Shown piece by piece: positions 8,406 to 17,700 of a stretch of DNA of 18,458 nt. This DNA comes from Jimgerdemannia flammicorona (lineage: Eukaryota; Mucoromycota; Endogonomycetes; Endogonales; Endogonaceae). The stretch spans positions 1 through 18,458 of the forward strand of contig RBNI01002455.1 of NCBI GenBank assembly GCA_003990745.1, in the 5' to 3' direction. The notes under the pieces are model-generated. The model made no database searches. It was not told the origin of the DNA and was given only the letters and a program-made list of their open reading frames with translations. The position numbers were made by a program, and so were the translations under genes. Each line of letters starts with the position of its first letter. Position 1 is the stretch's first letter.

Positions 8406-8422
8406 CCAGCCAATGGGCACCA
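8406..8422 (-). other. Candidate primer-binding site of element A
   Basis: Three bases inside the 5' LTR, the sense strand reads TGGTGCCCATTGGCTGG. A PBS normally begins TGG, complementary to the tRNA CCA end, and this one would pair with a tRNA ending GGGCACCA. Position and TGG start fit. I cannot assign the tRNA, and only the first eight or so bases may pair. Confidence 0.55.
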
Positions 8423-8599
8423 AGTTGTAATATAGCGGATGCTTAACCTTGTAAGTATGTTGGATTTCTGTATCTTGAATTCTTGATCTTCTTTGACTCC
8501 GCGGAGTCCTCGGTTATGCAGGGGTGGGTGAGTTCGAAGTGTATCTGCCCGCAGGCTTACTAGTTCCTTTGCTTTCTCTTTGCTTTGAACTATTTCGAT

Positions 8600-8637
8600 C
8601 TGAGGTTTATTCACTCTAGGATACTGGGTTATTTATA
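8600..8637 (-). promoter_or_regulatory. Element A LTR core: TATA box and AATAAA-containing motif
   Basis: In sense orientation TATAAATAA starts at 8637. Twenty bases after its first T comes AGAGTGAATAAACCTCAG (8617 to 8600). The TATA box is the likely transcription start signal, and the AATAAA inside the 18-mer could be a poly-A signal or lie at the start of R. The identical module occurs in the other LTR at 2354-2391 and, at the same spacing, in the LTR of element B (9438-9475). The functional roles are inferred. Confidence 0.6.
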
Positions 8638-8695
8638 CAGGTTTGCTAGCTATGTGATGGCTAAGTTATGTGGCTAAGTTTATGAGTCATTTAGT

Positions 8696-8824
8696 AAGTG
8701 TCGAGACTTTTTGACATTGTCTAAATGCTATACTATATCGGGTCATCGATTTCGCAAGTGTCGAGATATTTTGACATTGTCTAAATCGGAGACTTGGCTA
8801 ACTATAAGGCTATACTATACTGGG
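8696..8824 (-). repeat. Imperfect direct repeats in U3 of element A
   Basis: Two 31-bp near-copies lie at 8696-8726 and 8756-8786, each ending in ACATTGTCTAAAT on the plus strand. Each is followed by a 16-bp near-copy (8727-8742 and 8809-8824) starting GCTATACTATA. The left LTR has the same set at 2450-2578. Repeats upstream of the TATA box in U3 often act as enhancer or silencing sites, but that is inference. Confidence 0.7.
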
Positions 8825-8897
8825 AATTGGATTCAGGTACCGTGATCAAATGTCTAATTCCCCTGATTCATATTACTAATTTGGATTGACTGTCATA

Positions 8898-8901
8898 ATG
8901 T
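8898..8901. repeat. Right target-site duplication of element A (ATGT)
   Basis: ATGT directly abuts the right LTR end and matches 2176-2179. A duplication shared at both outer edges shows that the element arrived by integrase-mediated insertion and that both LTR ends were placed correctly. Confidence 0.75.
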
Positions 8902-9186
8902 ATATTAATATATTATTTAGTACTTTTAGTATATTATAATCTAACAATCTATAATATTATAATTTATCAGATTATTCTTATTTAAACCTGTTTGAATTTA
9001 TCATATAATTAATTTATACTAATCAGAATTAATTTAAATCAATTTAATCTTTACATCACTAACTTAAATCTCTAGATTTGAATATCTAAATTTGAATCTC
9101 TGAATTTGATTTTCTGGATTCAAATTATTTGATTTAAATAGAGAATTCAAACTATCTAATTCAAATTTTATAATTTACTTATATAT
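8902..9186. other. AT-rich spacer between elements A and B
   Basis: This is 285 bp of AT-rich DNA with no coding frame of note, probably continuous with the 65-2175 region before element A inserted. It holds the 14-bp repeat array listed next, followed around 9140-9170 by GAATTCAAA/AATTCAAAT words that are inverted copies of the same motif. Confidence 0.6.
9066..9121. repeat. Degenerate 14-bp tandem repeat, about four units
   Basis: Units at 9066-9079, 9080-9093, 9094-9107 and 9108-9121 share a pattern close to GAATCTCTGAATTT (two to five mismatches each). Inverted copies follow at about 9140-9170, so the stretch could fold into hairpins. Confidence 0.5.
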
Positions 9187-9337
9187 TGTAACAAACTACA
9201 AAATGTAGCAATCTTGAAACCTAACCAGGTGATATGAACATTAGCATAGCATGGTAACCAGCAACCATTATTGTGGAAAATATATAAATAACCAGATAGC
9301 CAAAGAAGGGAATAATATGAACAATAGCTGTCCTCTA

Positions 9338-9373
9338 GACAGTAGTTGTCTACTGGACAGTGGCTGTCTACCC
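9338..9373 (+). repeat. 18-bp tandem duplication in U3 of element B
   Basis: GACAGTAGTTGTCTACTG (9338-9355) is followed directly by a near-copy (9356-9373), with a weaker third match just upstream. Each unit holds the inverted words GACAG and CTGTC or TTGTC, so it can form a small hairpin. It lies about 65-100 bp upstream of the TATA box and could be a regulatory repeat. Confidence 0.6.
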
Positions 9374-9437
9374 AAAAAACACTATAAATAGCAAATCTAT
9401 AGTTAGCTAGATAGCAACCAGATAGCAACCACAACTG

Positions 9438-9475
9438 TATAAATTACTCCAGAGACAAGAGTGAATAAACCTCAG
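9438..9475 (+). promoter_or_regulatory. Element B LTR core: TATA box and AATAAA-containing motif
   Basis: TATAAAT at 9438-9444 and, 20 bases from its first T, AGAGTGAATAAACCTCAG at 9458-9475. Both the 18-mer and the spacing are identical to element A. After it, GAAATA is also shared at the same distance. Confidence 0.6.
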
Positions 9476-10364
9476 TCTGAAATATAAATACCAAAAAAGT
9501 CTCTAAAGATTGAGCATTGGTCTCCTTTCTACTCTGGTCTACTTTCTGATACAAAGTTTGAAGATTTTGCCACCAAGTTTGAGTAAAGAACTTTGCTGTC
9601 TTTGGAATTATTAGTATGCTTGCCAGACTAAGTCTGAAGAATCCAAGTTTGCTGCCAAGTTTAAGGAAGAACTTTGCCACTATTTCTAAATTATCTGCCA
9701 CATTCCCAAAAGAGCCCACCTTTCTTATTATAAGCCAGTCTTTCTGATGCAACTTCACAGTAGAGCCAGTCTCTACACAAATGAAGTCAGTCTTTGATAC
9801 AACTTACCAAAAATCTGAGTTAATTCCCAGTTGAAGCTACTGGTTCAAGAAGAATCTGCACCACTTGAGTTATTATTCCCAAAAGCTCACTGATTTAGAA
9901 TCCACAACATCTGAGTTATCCAAGTTACCTAAGTTATTCATCAGAAATTACATACTTTTGGAGATTATCATGCTACATAGAGATCGCCTGTCACTCAAGA
10001 AATAGAACCACTAAATTGCCAGACTGTCACACAGAGATTATCATACTATACAAAATTATGGCATTTCCAGTTGACCCGAATAAGGAACACACTTGTGTTA
10101 TATATAAAATTCTACCAATTTCCAGTTGACCCAAGAAGGAAAGACACAAATCACTGCTACACCTAGAGAACTATCTCAATTAGGAAACCAATATATAGAT
10201 TGCTTACAGATATCCAGCTTTGACTATTATACCACTAAACACCAAGGACCTCAAGAATCATAGAACATTTTATTACTTTTTAACAAAGTAACTGGGGGCT
10301 CAAGCCAAACTACATCAATTCCCAATCTTGTAATTTGCCTCTATTGAGCCAGGCATGTTACATT

Positions 10365-10381
10365 TGGAGGTTCAACTGGGA
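10365..10381 (+). other. Candidate primer-binding site of element B
   Basis: TGGAGGTTCAACTGGGA begins two bases after the LTR end. Position and TGG start fit a PBS for a tRNA ending ACCTCCA, but I cannot name the tRNA. Confidence 0.45.
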
Positions 10382-10395
10382 ATTATTTCAAATTA

Positions 10396-12720
10396 ATGTG
10401 ACTTTTCAGCTCACAAGAACCTACAGTCAAACTGGATACATTTGATATAACACCAATCTCTACTACTATAGAAGAACCAGTTATTACCAGTATTTGGACA
10501 GAAAGAGAAGTAATCATATCAAGACTTGCCAACTACCCAGTATCAGAAGGATCTCAATTAGAACCAGAAGGCAGTATAGCCTGAAATTCTCAACTAGATC
10601 AATCAGACAATACAAGTAGCCCTGCTAGAGATTTTGAAGAACTTGCACAAGAACTAGAAGACCTTATTATATGAACCTGAGACCTTACAGCCAGATAACC
10701 CATACTACTAGTCTCATCAATCTCATCAATAGAACCTTTACCACAACCCCTTGTAGAGTTGGAAGTAGCTCCTATAAGAATACCTAGGCCCATTCCACTT
10801 CATCCAAGGACCAGAACACTATCCTCAAGATACCCAAGCACCTCCATTTCCAGTAATAGCTCAGAAAGTAAATCAGAATCAGAATCCAAATCAGAAAAAA
10901 GTGATGATGAAATGGCCACTATATTGCCAACCTTTGCAGGATATCCAGAAGAAGACCCCAGAGAATTCCTTGATAGAATTGAAGGAATTGCAGCCCTGAG
11001 GAATCTCTCTGATGAAAGAAAAATTGCTATCTACAAGACTCAGCTCAGAGAACCAGCCAGAGGAATTTTCCACTGAATAGCAAACAACCTAGATTTAGAA
11101 CTGGCAAGACAGATATAAGCAGTAATGTCTTTCAAGCTAGAATATGGAGCCATGGTCCACTGGCTCATTGAAAAGTATACAGGAAATGAAACCTGCCATA
11201 AGGCCCAAGAATCCATTATGAAGATGAAAATGAATCTTAGAGAATCACCCAGAGCCTTCTTCACAAGAATCCAGAAGAGAATGTATGCTGCTGGGTTCAA
11301 TACCACCAACCAGGACATCATAGGTCCAATGACCTTTATGAATGAAATCCCTCCAAACATTGCCCAGCATGTCTGTACCCTAGGCATCAGAAGGTCTGAA
11401 GAATAAGTAGATGCAGCCTAAGGATTCTTTGATATCAGACAAGAAACTACCTGGAGTGATCATGATAAGAAAGAAGATAAAGAAGATATTCTGGTCAAGG
11501 CCCTACAAGAACTCTTTTAAGGACAAGAGAGATCTGAAGAAAGAAGACCAGCTAAAGAAAGAAAGAAGAATAGAAGCAAAATCCAAGATCTTAGCTCCAA
11601 GTTAGACTGACTGGTTGGACAGATTGAAAAACTTACCACATATGAAAATCAGAACTACCAAGATAACAGAGGATACCCACTACAGAGGAGCCAAGGTTAT
11701 CTACCAAGAGATAACAGGAACTACCAGCAAAGAGAAAGAAGATACTCTGTCTAAGAGAGAGCCCAAGTCCAATGCTTCCACTGTGGACAATTTAGACACT
11801 ATGCCACTAAATGTGATAACAAAAGAAATAATTAAAGGGACTCAAAACCATCAAACCAAAGAAATGACACTTAGTACAAGAAGACTAAAGCCCATCCTGT
11901 TGAAGATTTTGAGAAAGCAAGCAACAGTGAAGACTATAGTGACCTAGACTTGTACTCTACCAAGGTTATCTCCCGAAAAACAGTCTATCCAGCAGAAAAA
12001 AGAGAGAGATCTGTAAGAAGACCATCCAGGAATATTAGCAGAAGAATTATCTAAGAGAAAGATGAAGAATATGAAGAAGAATAAGTAGAAACACCTCTCT
12101 GAATCCCCTCACCTTTTGTCTCTGAGACAAATGAGTTGCCACCAGAAGATGAAGAAATGGAACAAGAAGAATGAGAACCTATCACCCCAAAGCCTAAGAA
12201 AAAGTACACCCCAAAGACCATGCCTAGAGATATCTACAATAAAGCCTAGTAGAAGATCTAAGAAGCCAAGATAGAAGTCTCTCTTCTACAGTTCCTGCAA
12301 CTGACACCAGCTGGAGTCTGAAACAAATTGTTGAGAACAATCAGGTCTAGCACTGGCCAAGTTTCAATCCCACAGCAAGAACCAGTTTCTATCCCTGTCC
12401 AAGTAGCTAAAAGATATGTCAGCACCTACCTATATGGAGACATTAGAGGACAAAAGGCAAAAATCCTCATAGATACTAGAGCAGCTATCTGTATCATTGC
12501 CAAATGATTTCTGGACACCCTCCAATGGCCTATTGATGGACCATCCAATCTCAGCATCATAGTAGCAGATGGAGCCTGAACTCAACCCCTTGGAGAAGTA
12601 TGAAATATTACTATCTTCCTTAGACACATTCAGTTCTCTATCCTGAAAGCTGTTGTCACTGAAGCTGTCACCTATGGACATACAGATCACCTTTCTCCAC
12701 TACAATTCATGTTACACACA
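10396..12720 (+). pseudogene. Gag-protease polyprotein of element B with about 25 in-frame stops
   Basis: One plus-strand frame can be followed for about 775 codons without an indel, from ATG 10396 (second codon after it already TGA) to the LINE junction. The N-terminal 170 residues are acidic and Ser-rich. The capsid region begins near 10912 (MATILPTFAGYPEEDPREFL) and is typical of retrotransposon gag. An intact CCHC zinc knuckle, CFHCGQFRHYATKC, starts at 11773 and binds element RNA. Protease follows, with ILIDTRAAICII near 12470, where the catalytic DTG has become DTR (GGA to AGA). The stops are explained by CAA, CAG, CGA or TGG losing a C or G by transition; examples are TGA near 11074 and TAA near 11114. 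The frame ends at the LINE boundary before RT. Defective as read. Confidence 0.85.
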
Positions 12721-12781
12721 CTTTTACAACACACTTTTAAATCATTTATTGGAGAAAGATATTAAGGCAATGTCAATCAGC

Positions 12782-14789
12782 AAGTAAGCTGACATACATA
12801 CTAGGTCAGGAGGACCTGGGGCCTTTGACTGGCAATATGTTGGGAGAGGGTATAGACTGGGAATGGGGTCTTTCGGTAGTTCAAGTGGGCAGGGCAGCTT
12901 GGGCAGTGGAGGAGGTACTGGTGGGGGGGCTGGAGGGCAGTAGGGAAGGAGCTTTGCAGACACACTGTGGACTGGGGGATGGCCAATGGGAGCCCGCAGT
13001 AGACAGGCAGGTGGAAAGGAGAAGCGGAAGGCTAGGAATGCTGGGGGAGCTGGGCCTTCACTGGTGGGAGGTGGAGGAAGTGGAGTAGCTACTGGTAGTA
13101 GTGGTGGGACTGCTGATGGTGGCATGATGGGGAATCTGAAAAAAAATCCAGATGTGATAGTTGATGTGGGGGCTGGGCAGATGAGCCCAAAGAGGAAGAG
13201 GGACCTAGCCGATGGTGTGATGGGGCTGGCAGTGGCACTATTACTCAAGAAATCAATCTCAGAGTTTGCAGCCACCTTATGCTTCCAGGCCTTGGCAGTG
13301 ATGGCAAGGATGGTTCTGGGGCTTATTTTGAAGCAGGTGGCTGGGGCAGCCTCAGTGAAGTTTCTGAAGAGTCTAGAAGGGGTTGAGGTGGGCTTTGAGG
13401 AGGCAGGCCCACTGGATGAGGCCCTGAAGACTGGTATAGTGGTTGGGGAAGTGGTGGTCCCCATGGTGTGGGACTCCAGGGTGGTGCAGCTTCTGGTGAG
13501 GGGGGTGCCTATGGTGACAAGGAGGAGACCAGGAAGAGGGTGGAGGAGGTGATGGTGGAGTATGGGGATGTAGTGGACATTGGCTTCCAGTTGTGGGAGG
13601 AGACCACATTCAGGACAGGCAACATCAATGTCTGGATTCAGCTGGTAGGAAAGGAGGCCATGGGGAAGATAAGTGACTGGCCCTCAGTGCTGATGTGGGG
13701 GGATTTTATCTATAAGATGTCGAGGGTGAAAGGGAGTGAGGAGGAGGAGAAAGACTTGTTGGAGGCCCTGGAGGAGCTGAGTAGTGCTGTAGAGAGGAGG
13801 GTGAATGCCTGGAAGCTGTTTGAGGAGTCAACACATCTGGAGGTAGTGGATGGGAAATATATCCGTACTGACAGAAGGCAGTGGGAGCGGGCCCAGGGGT
13901 GCAAGAGGCAGAGGAAACTTTTGGCAAGTATGAATGAAGGGGCAAAGAGGAAGGTGGAAGAGACTGAGGAGTCTGGAGGTGTCAAGGCCAGCATATGGGC
14001 TAGCAAAGGAGGAGAGGAGGTGGTGGTGACTGAGGAAGGGACTGGAAAGATCCTGGGCAAGGATCCCTATACCAACAGTACCTTTGAAGTTTGGGAGGAG
14101 GATTTGGATAGCACTCTCCCCCCACTTATCAGGAGGGACCCAGTGGGGAAGAGAGGGGTGGTGGAGGATGTGCTGATGCAGGGAGCCCAGTGAGTTCACT
14201 TTGGGGTCCCAGATTGATGAAAGGAGGCCAGATAGTGGCAGTTGGTGAGGACGAGCTGGTGGATGTCCCAGAGGAGGAGTGGGATGAGGCTGCCAGTGTA
14301 GGAGCTGATACTACGATGCTGGATGCAGGGTGGCCTAGGACTCCTGAAGGGAAGGAGGTGGGGAACCTGCTGTGGATGAGCAAGGTGATGGATAACCTCA
14401 TGGCTGAGGTATTAGGAGAAGTGGACCTACATGTAATGCCTGGGGAGTATTGGGCACGGATTCTGTGAGAAGATAGAGTGGTGGAGGTGCTGAAGGTGGA
14501 GATTCATGTGATCTTCATGGAAGAGGAGGGATATGAGGTTGATGAGGTGAGGAAGACAGAGATGGTGGTGGTTGCTGATAAAAGGGCTGCCTACTGTTGG
14601 GCAGAGTATCATGGTTTGCAGCTCTGGCAGGAGGCCTGTCTAGAGTATCATGAGGACTTTGAGGAGAAAGAGAATGGGGCAATGGTTGAACTTCTGGGAG
14701 AGTTGGAGGCACAGGAAGCTGCAAAGAGGGAACTGGCTGCAGAACATATCTTAGACTTGGCACAGGAGGACTTGGATGTGGACTTGTAG
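12782..14789 (+). pseudogene. LINE ORF1 protein, frameshifted
   Basis: The protein precedes ORF2 and in LINEs binds the element RNA. Three frames carry successive parts: 12782 to about 13200 (Gly/Ser-rich, then basic, with KRKR), about 13210 to 14185, and 14160 to the TAG at 14787-14789. Indels therefore lie near 13140-13240 and near 14110-14190, the latter around a C6 run. The middle part holds a Gly/Arg-rich stretch broken by TGA at likely former CGA codons (13381-13440). A long acidic helical region follows, with likely coiled coils near 13735-13830 and 14640-14770. No CCHC zinc knuckle or RRM was recognisable. An in-frame TGA lies at 14466-14468. The true start codon is uncertain. Long Pro/Ser-rich frames on the opposite strand are antisense artefacts. 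Confidence 0.65.
12923..12945 (+). other. Potential G-quadruplex in LINE ORF1
   Basis: A G7 run is followed within 23 bases by two G3 runs, enough for four G3 tracts with short loops. It lies in the Gly-rich start of ORF1, where GGN codons would produce such runs anyway. Confidence 0.35.
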
Positions 14790-14792
14790 AGG

Positions 14793-17700
14793 ATGAGTTG
14801 ATATATAACAATATTTCTTATAAACAGTACAACTAACATTTTCTCTCCGAATGTGAATGGGCTACAGGGATCTGGGAGATATAAGAATATTTTTACTTGG
14901 CTCAAGGAATTGGAGGCTGATCTCTTTTTACTGCAGAATATATGGTGTGAGAATGAGGATGATCATGTAGAGTGGTCTAGGAAATGGGGCAGGGCTACTG
15001 CTTGGTTTGGAAAGGTAGTGATTCTGGTGAAGAAGGGTAGAGGAGATTTGAAGGGAATTAGGAGCTGGGGTGATTGCTTGGTCTGGGGAGAATGACATCG
15101 GCCAGGGTGGAAATCAGTGAGAGTGGGCTCTTGCTATTGCCCAGCAGCTAGGGGCAAGAGGATTGCATGGATTAAGGAGCTGCTGGAGGAGAGTATTCTC
15201 TTGGAAGAAGGAGTCAATGTTCTTGGTGGTGATTTTAATATGGTTTGAGATCTACGACTGGATAGAACTGATGGAGAGAGGAATACTGGTGGGAGGAGTG
15301 GTGGTCTGGATGTATGAGAGGAGGTGGAAAATCTTAGCTCTTTAGGAGATAGGGGCTGAACACAGTGGGGTGATGACAGGGTCTACACCCATTGGGTGAA
15401 TGGGTTAGGTATGAGGATTGACTGGATTTTGACAGCTGAATGTTGGAGTGCTGATGTCTGGAAGACTTTGGAGGTGGTGTGGTATCTGTGGTCTGATCAC
15501 TGGGGACTGTTAGGGCAGGGGCAGTTTGGGGGGAGTAGAGATGGACCTGGACATTGGTGCCTTAACTTCTCCCTACTAGCTGAGAAGGAGTTATAGAACT
15601 CATGGGTAGAGGACATTCAGGCAAAGATTCCTATCTGAAGGCAAGAGGGTCTGTCTGTGGGTGTCCATTGGATGAGGTTGAAAGAGGCTGCAAGGACATA
15701 TGGAGAGGAGCTGGTAGAGAGGCTGAGAGACAGAGGAGGAGGTGCATCTGGTGTGCTTCTAATAGACTGATGAGATTGCAGATGGAATGGGCTGTTTTGC
15801 TTGTCTCTGATGAGGTAGAGGATTAGAGGCTTGAGCAGGTGAAATTGGAGGTAGTGGAACTACAGCAGGTGTTGAGAGAGGAGGAGGAGAATCAAATGTG
15901 AGGAATGGCTGCCAGGCTACAGTGGCAGGGGCTTGAGGAGGGAGAGAGACCTACTAGGTACTTGTCTAGGCTCCTCAAAGCTAGGAGGGTGCAACATCAG
16001 TGAGATGGGGTCTTGAATACTAAGAGGGATTTGGTGCATGGCATGCAACACATCTTGGGGGTATTGAAGGAGTGATGACAGGGTCTGTGGAGTGAGAAAG
16101 AAGGGGGTGCTGATGAAGAGGCAATTGGAGATACACTGGAGGAGTGGGAACTACCACAGATAGAGGGCCTGGGTGACTTGATCTTACCAGTCCAAGAGGA
16201 GGAGATCCAGAGGGTCCTTGTGACTACTAAGCTTGGGACAGCACCTGGGGAGGATGGGTTGCCTTGGAACTTCTGGAAGAAGATGACGAAGGTTCCTGGA
16301 ATGCTAGGAGAGATAGCTGCCCTCTGTGACCATGTTCTTTTGTATGATGAGTGGGTTGGAGAGCAGGACTTAGAGTTGGTGGCCTTATTGTATAAAGATA
16401 AGGGCAGGTAAGAGAACTGGAGGAATTGGAGGCCAATCATGCTTTTGGATATGGACTGGAAGTTGGTGACAAAAGTGATTGTTGCAAGACTATAGAGGGT
16501 TGCTCAACAGGTACTAAGTGAGGAGCAGCAGGGTTTTGTGGGAGGTAGGCTTATCAGAGATGGAACTGCCTGAGTGTATGGCATCATTGAAGGGGCTTGG
16601 GCCTGTGGGCTAGATGGTAGACTGGTCTTTTTGGACCAGGAGAAGGCCTATGACTGTGTTCGGTGAGTGGCTGGGCAAGGTACTGGACAAAATTGGTATC
16701 CCACCACAGTTTCAGGCCTCTATGTTGAGTTTGTTAGAGAGCAGTAGGGCAGCACTGATGTGTAATGGCCACAGGGGTTTGGCATTTTCCTTAGGGAGAG
16801 GAGTTCCTCAAGGAGACCTGCTGTCCTCTATTCTTTATGCCCTTTCACTAGAACCTTTGATGGATAGAATCCATTGGAAGGTAGCCAGGCTCTCTGTATA
16901 TAGTGTGGTGTGGAAGGTGGGGGCCTTTGCAGATGATATAGTAGTTGGTCTTGGATCAGTGGCAGATGTCAAGGTACTTACAGACACAGTGGAATGGTAT
17001 GAGGCACACTCTGGGGTGAAACTCAACTGGTATAAGTATGAGACATTGGTGTTGTGGAATGGGTTGGTGGGAGGGGATGTCATTGGAACAATTGTCCCCA
17101 CAGGAGAGGTGGTGCAGTATCTCGGTATCTTCCTTTCTGTTTATGGATCAGTCTTGCCACAGGTGTGGTGGGAGAGGAAGGTGGTCATTTAGGGGGAGGC
17201 TCTGAGAGGTTGAGGGGGTCGTTACATCTCCCTGGCAGAGCGGGTGTCAATCCTGAATGTGTACTGATTCCCCAAGCTGTGGTATGTGGTATATCACTTG
17301 GACTTTCCGGCCTGGGTGGTGAAGAGGCTGATGAAGATGGCTCGGGATTGGATTTGGGCAGGTAGAAGGTCACAGATTAGTTGGGATATCCTTGTAGAGC
17401 TGGTGGTTAGGGGAGGCCTTGGTCTTGTAGATTTCCCTAGAAGGCTACACTGTCTGTGAGCTTGGTGGTTGAAAAGGGCAGTTGAACTACAAGGAGAAGG
17501 TTGGGTTCTGCTGATACAGAAGGTGTGGAGAATGAGATTCTCACCCCGGAAGTCCTCCAGGGACTTGCTCTCTCTGGTGGGGCTGAATGGAAGCTGACAG
17601 CTATAGTATAAGGGCTTCTAGTGGGGGGTGGTGGATGGAGTGCACTGGATAGGTCTGTGCTGGTGAGGTAATAAGGGGGAGGAGGTATGGGGCCCTGATA

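Larger units (their letters stand above)
2180..8897 (-). mobile_element. Element A: full-length Ty3/gypsy LTR retrotransposon with dUTPase, decayed
   Basis: A complete 6718-bp element on the minus strand, with its 5' LTR on the right. Seen directly: two 472-bp LTRs, a 4-bp ATGT duplication, a PBS-like site next to the 5' LTR and a polypurine tract next to the 3' LTR. The coding order is gag, zinc knuckle, protease, Cys/His module, dUTPase, RT, RNase H, integrase, and integrase after RT/RNase H defines Ty3/gypsy. Gag, protease, RT and RNase H share one frame, so the ancestor probably made a single Gag-Pol polyprotein. At least three one-base frameshifts (near 8120, 4340 and 3370) and more than ten in-frame stops make it defective. 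A separate intact ORF lies 3' of pol. I do not recognise the named family. Confidence 0.93.
8426..8897 (-). repeat. Element A 5' LTR
   Basis: The partner of 2180-2651, equal in length at 472 bp. In sense orientation U3 starts at 8897, a TATA box lies near 8637 and the LTR ends TATTACA at 8426, followed by the PBS. A 63-codon open frame runs from GTG at 8614 into gag, but it has no ATG inside the LTR and is not taken as a gene. Confidence 0.93.
9187..10362 (+). repeat. Element B 5' LTR (1176 bp)
   Basis: The ends are TGTAACA and TGTTACA, a perfect 7-bp inverted repeat, and a PBS-like site begins three bases downstream. There is no partner LTR in the window to confirm the limits. The TATA box lies near 9438, giving a U3 of about 250 bp and an unusually long R-U5. 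Two copies of ATTTCCAGTTGACCC lie near 10066 and 10117, and other short repeats are scattered through it. Minus-strand frames at 9168-9434 and 9444-9758 are not supported as genes. Confidence 0.65.
9187..12720 (+). mobile_element. Element B: 5' part of an LTR retrotransposon, cut by a LINE
   Basis: It begins with an LTR (9187-10362), then a PBS and a single gag-protease frame. RT, RNase H, integrase and the 3' LTR are not in the window, because coding similarity stops in the protease region near 12720 and LINE sequence follows. Without RT or integrase the superfamily cannot be proved. Gag with a CCHC knuckle fused in frame to protease, and the LTR core shared with element A, favour Ty3/gypsy. 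CpG is almost absent and the frame holds about 25 stops, so it is older or more heavily mutated than element A. Confidence 0.75.

Noticed and set aside
9444..9758. 104-codon minus-strand frame in the element B LTR
   Set aside because: Lies inside the LTR leader on the antisense strand; no ATG-based or motif support.
10365..10381. Naming the priming tRNA from the PBS of A or B
   Set aside because: Only a short TGG-led match is expected and no tRNA sequence is available to compare, so no identity is given.
11740..12100. Genetic code reassignment (TGA or TAA read as sense) to explain in-frame stops in element B
   Set aside because: All three stop codons occur, at sites where CAA, CAG, CGA or TGG are one transition away, and in all elements alike; mutation explains this better than recoding.
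12742..13464. 240-codon Pro/Ser-rich open frame on the minus strand
   Set aside because: It is antisense to the Gly-rich LINE ORF1; GGN codons read backwards give Pro/Ser/Ala runs. No conserved motif, and several similar minus-strand frames up to 14400 have the same origin.
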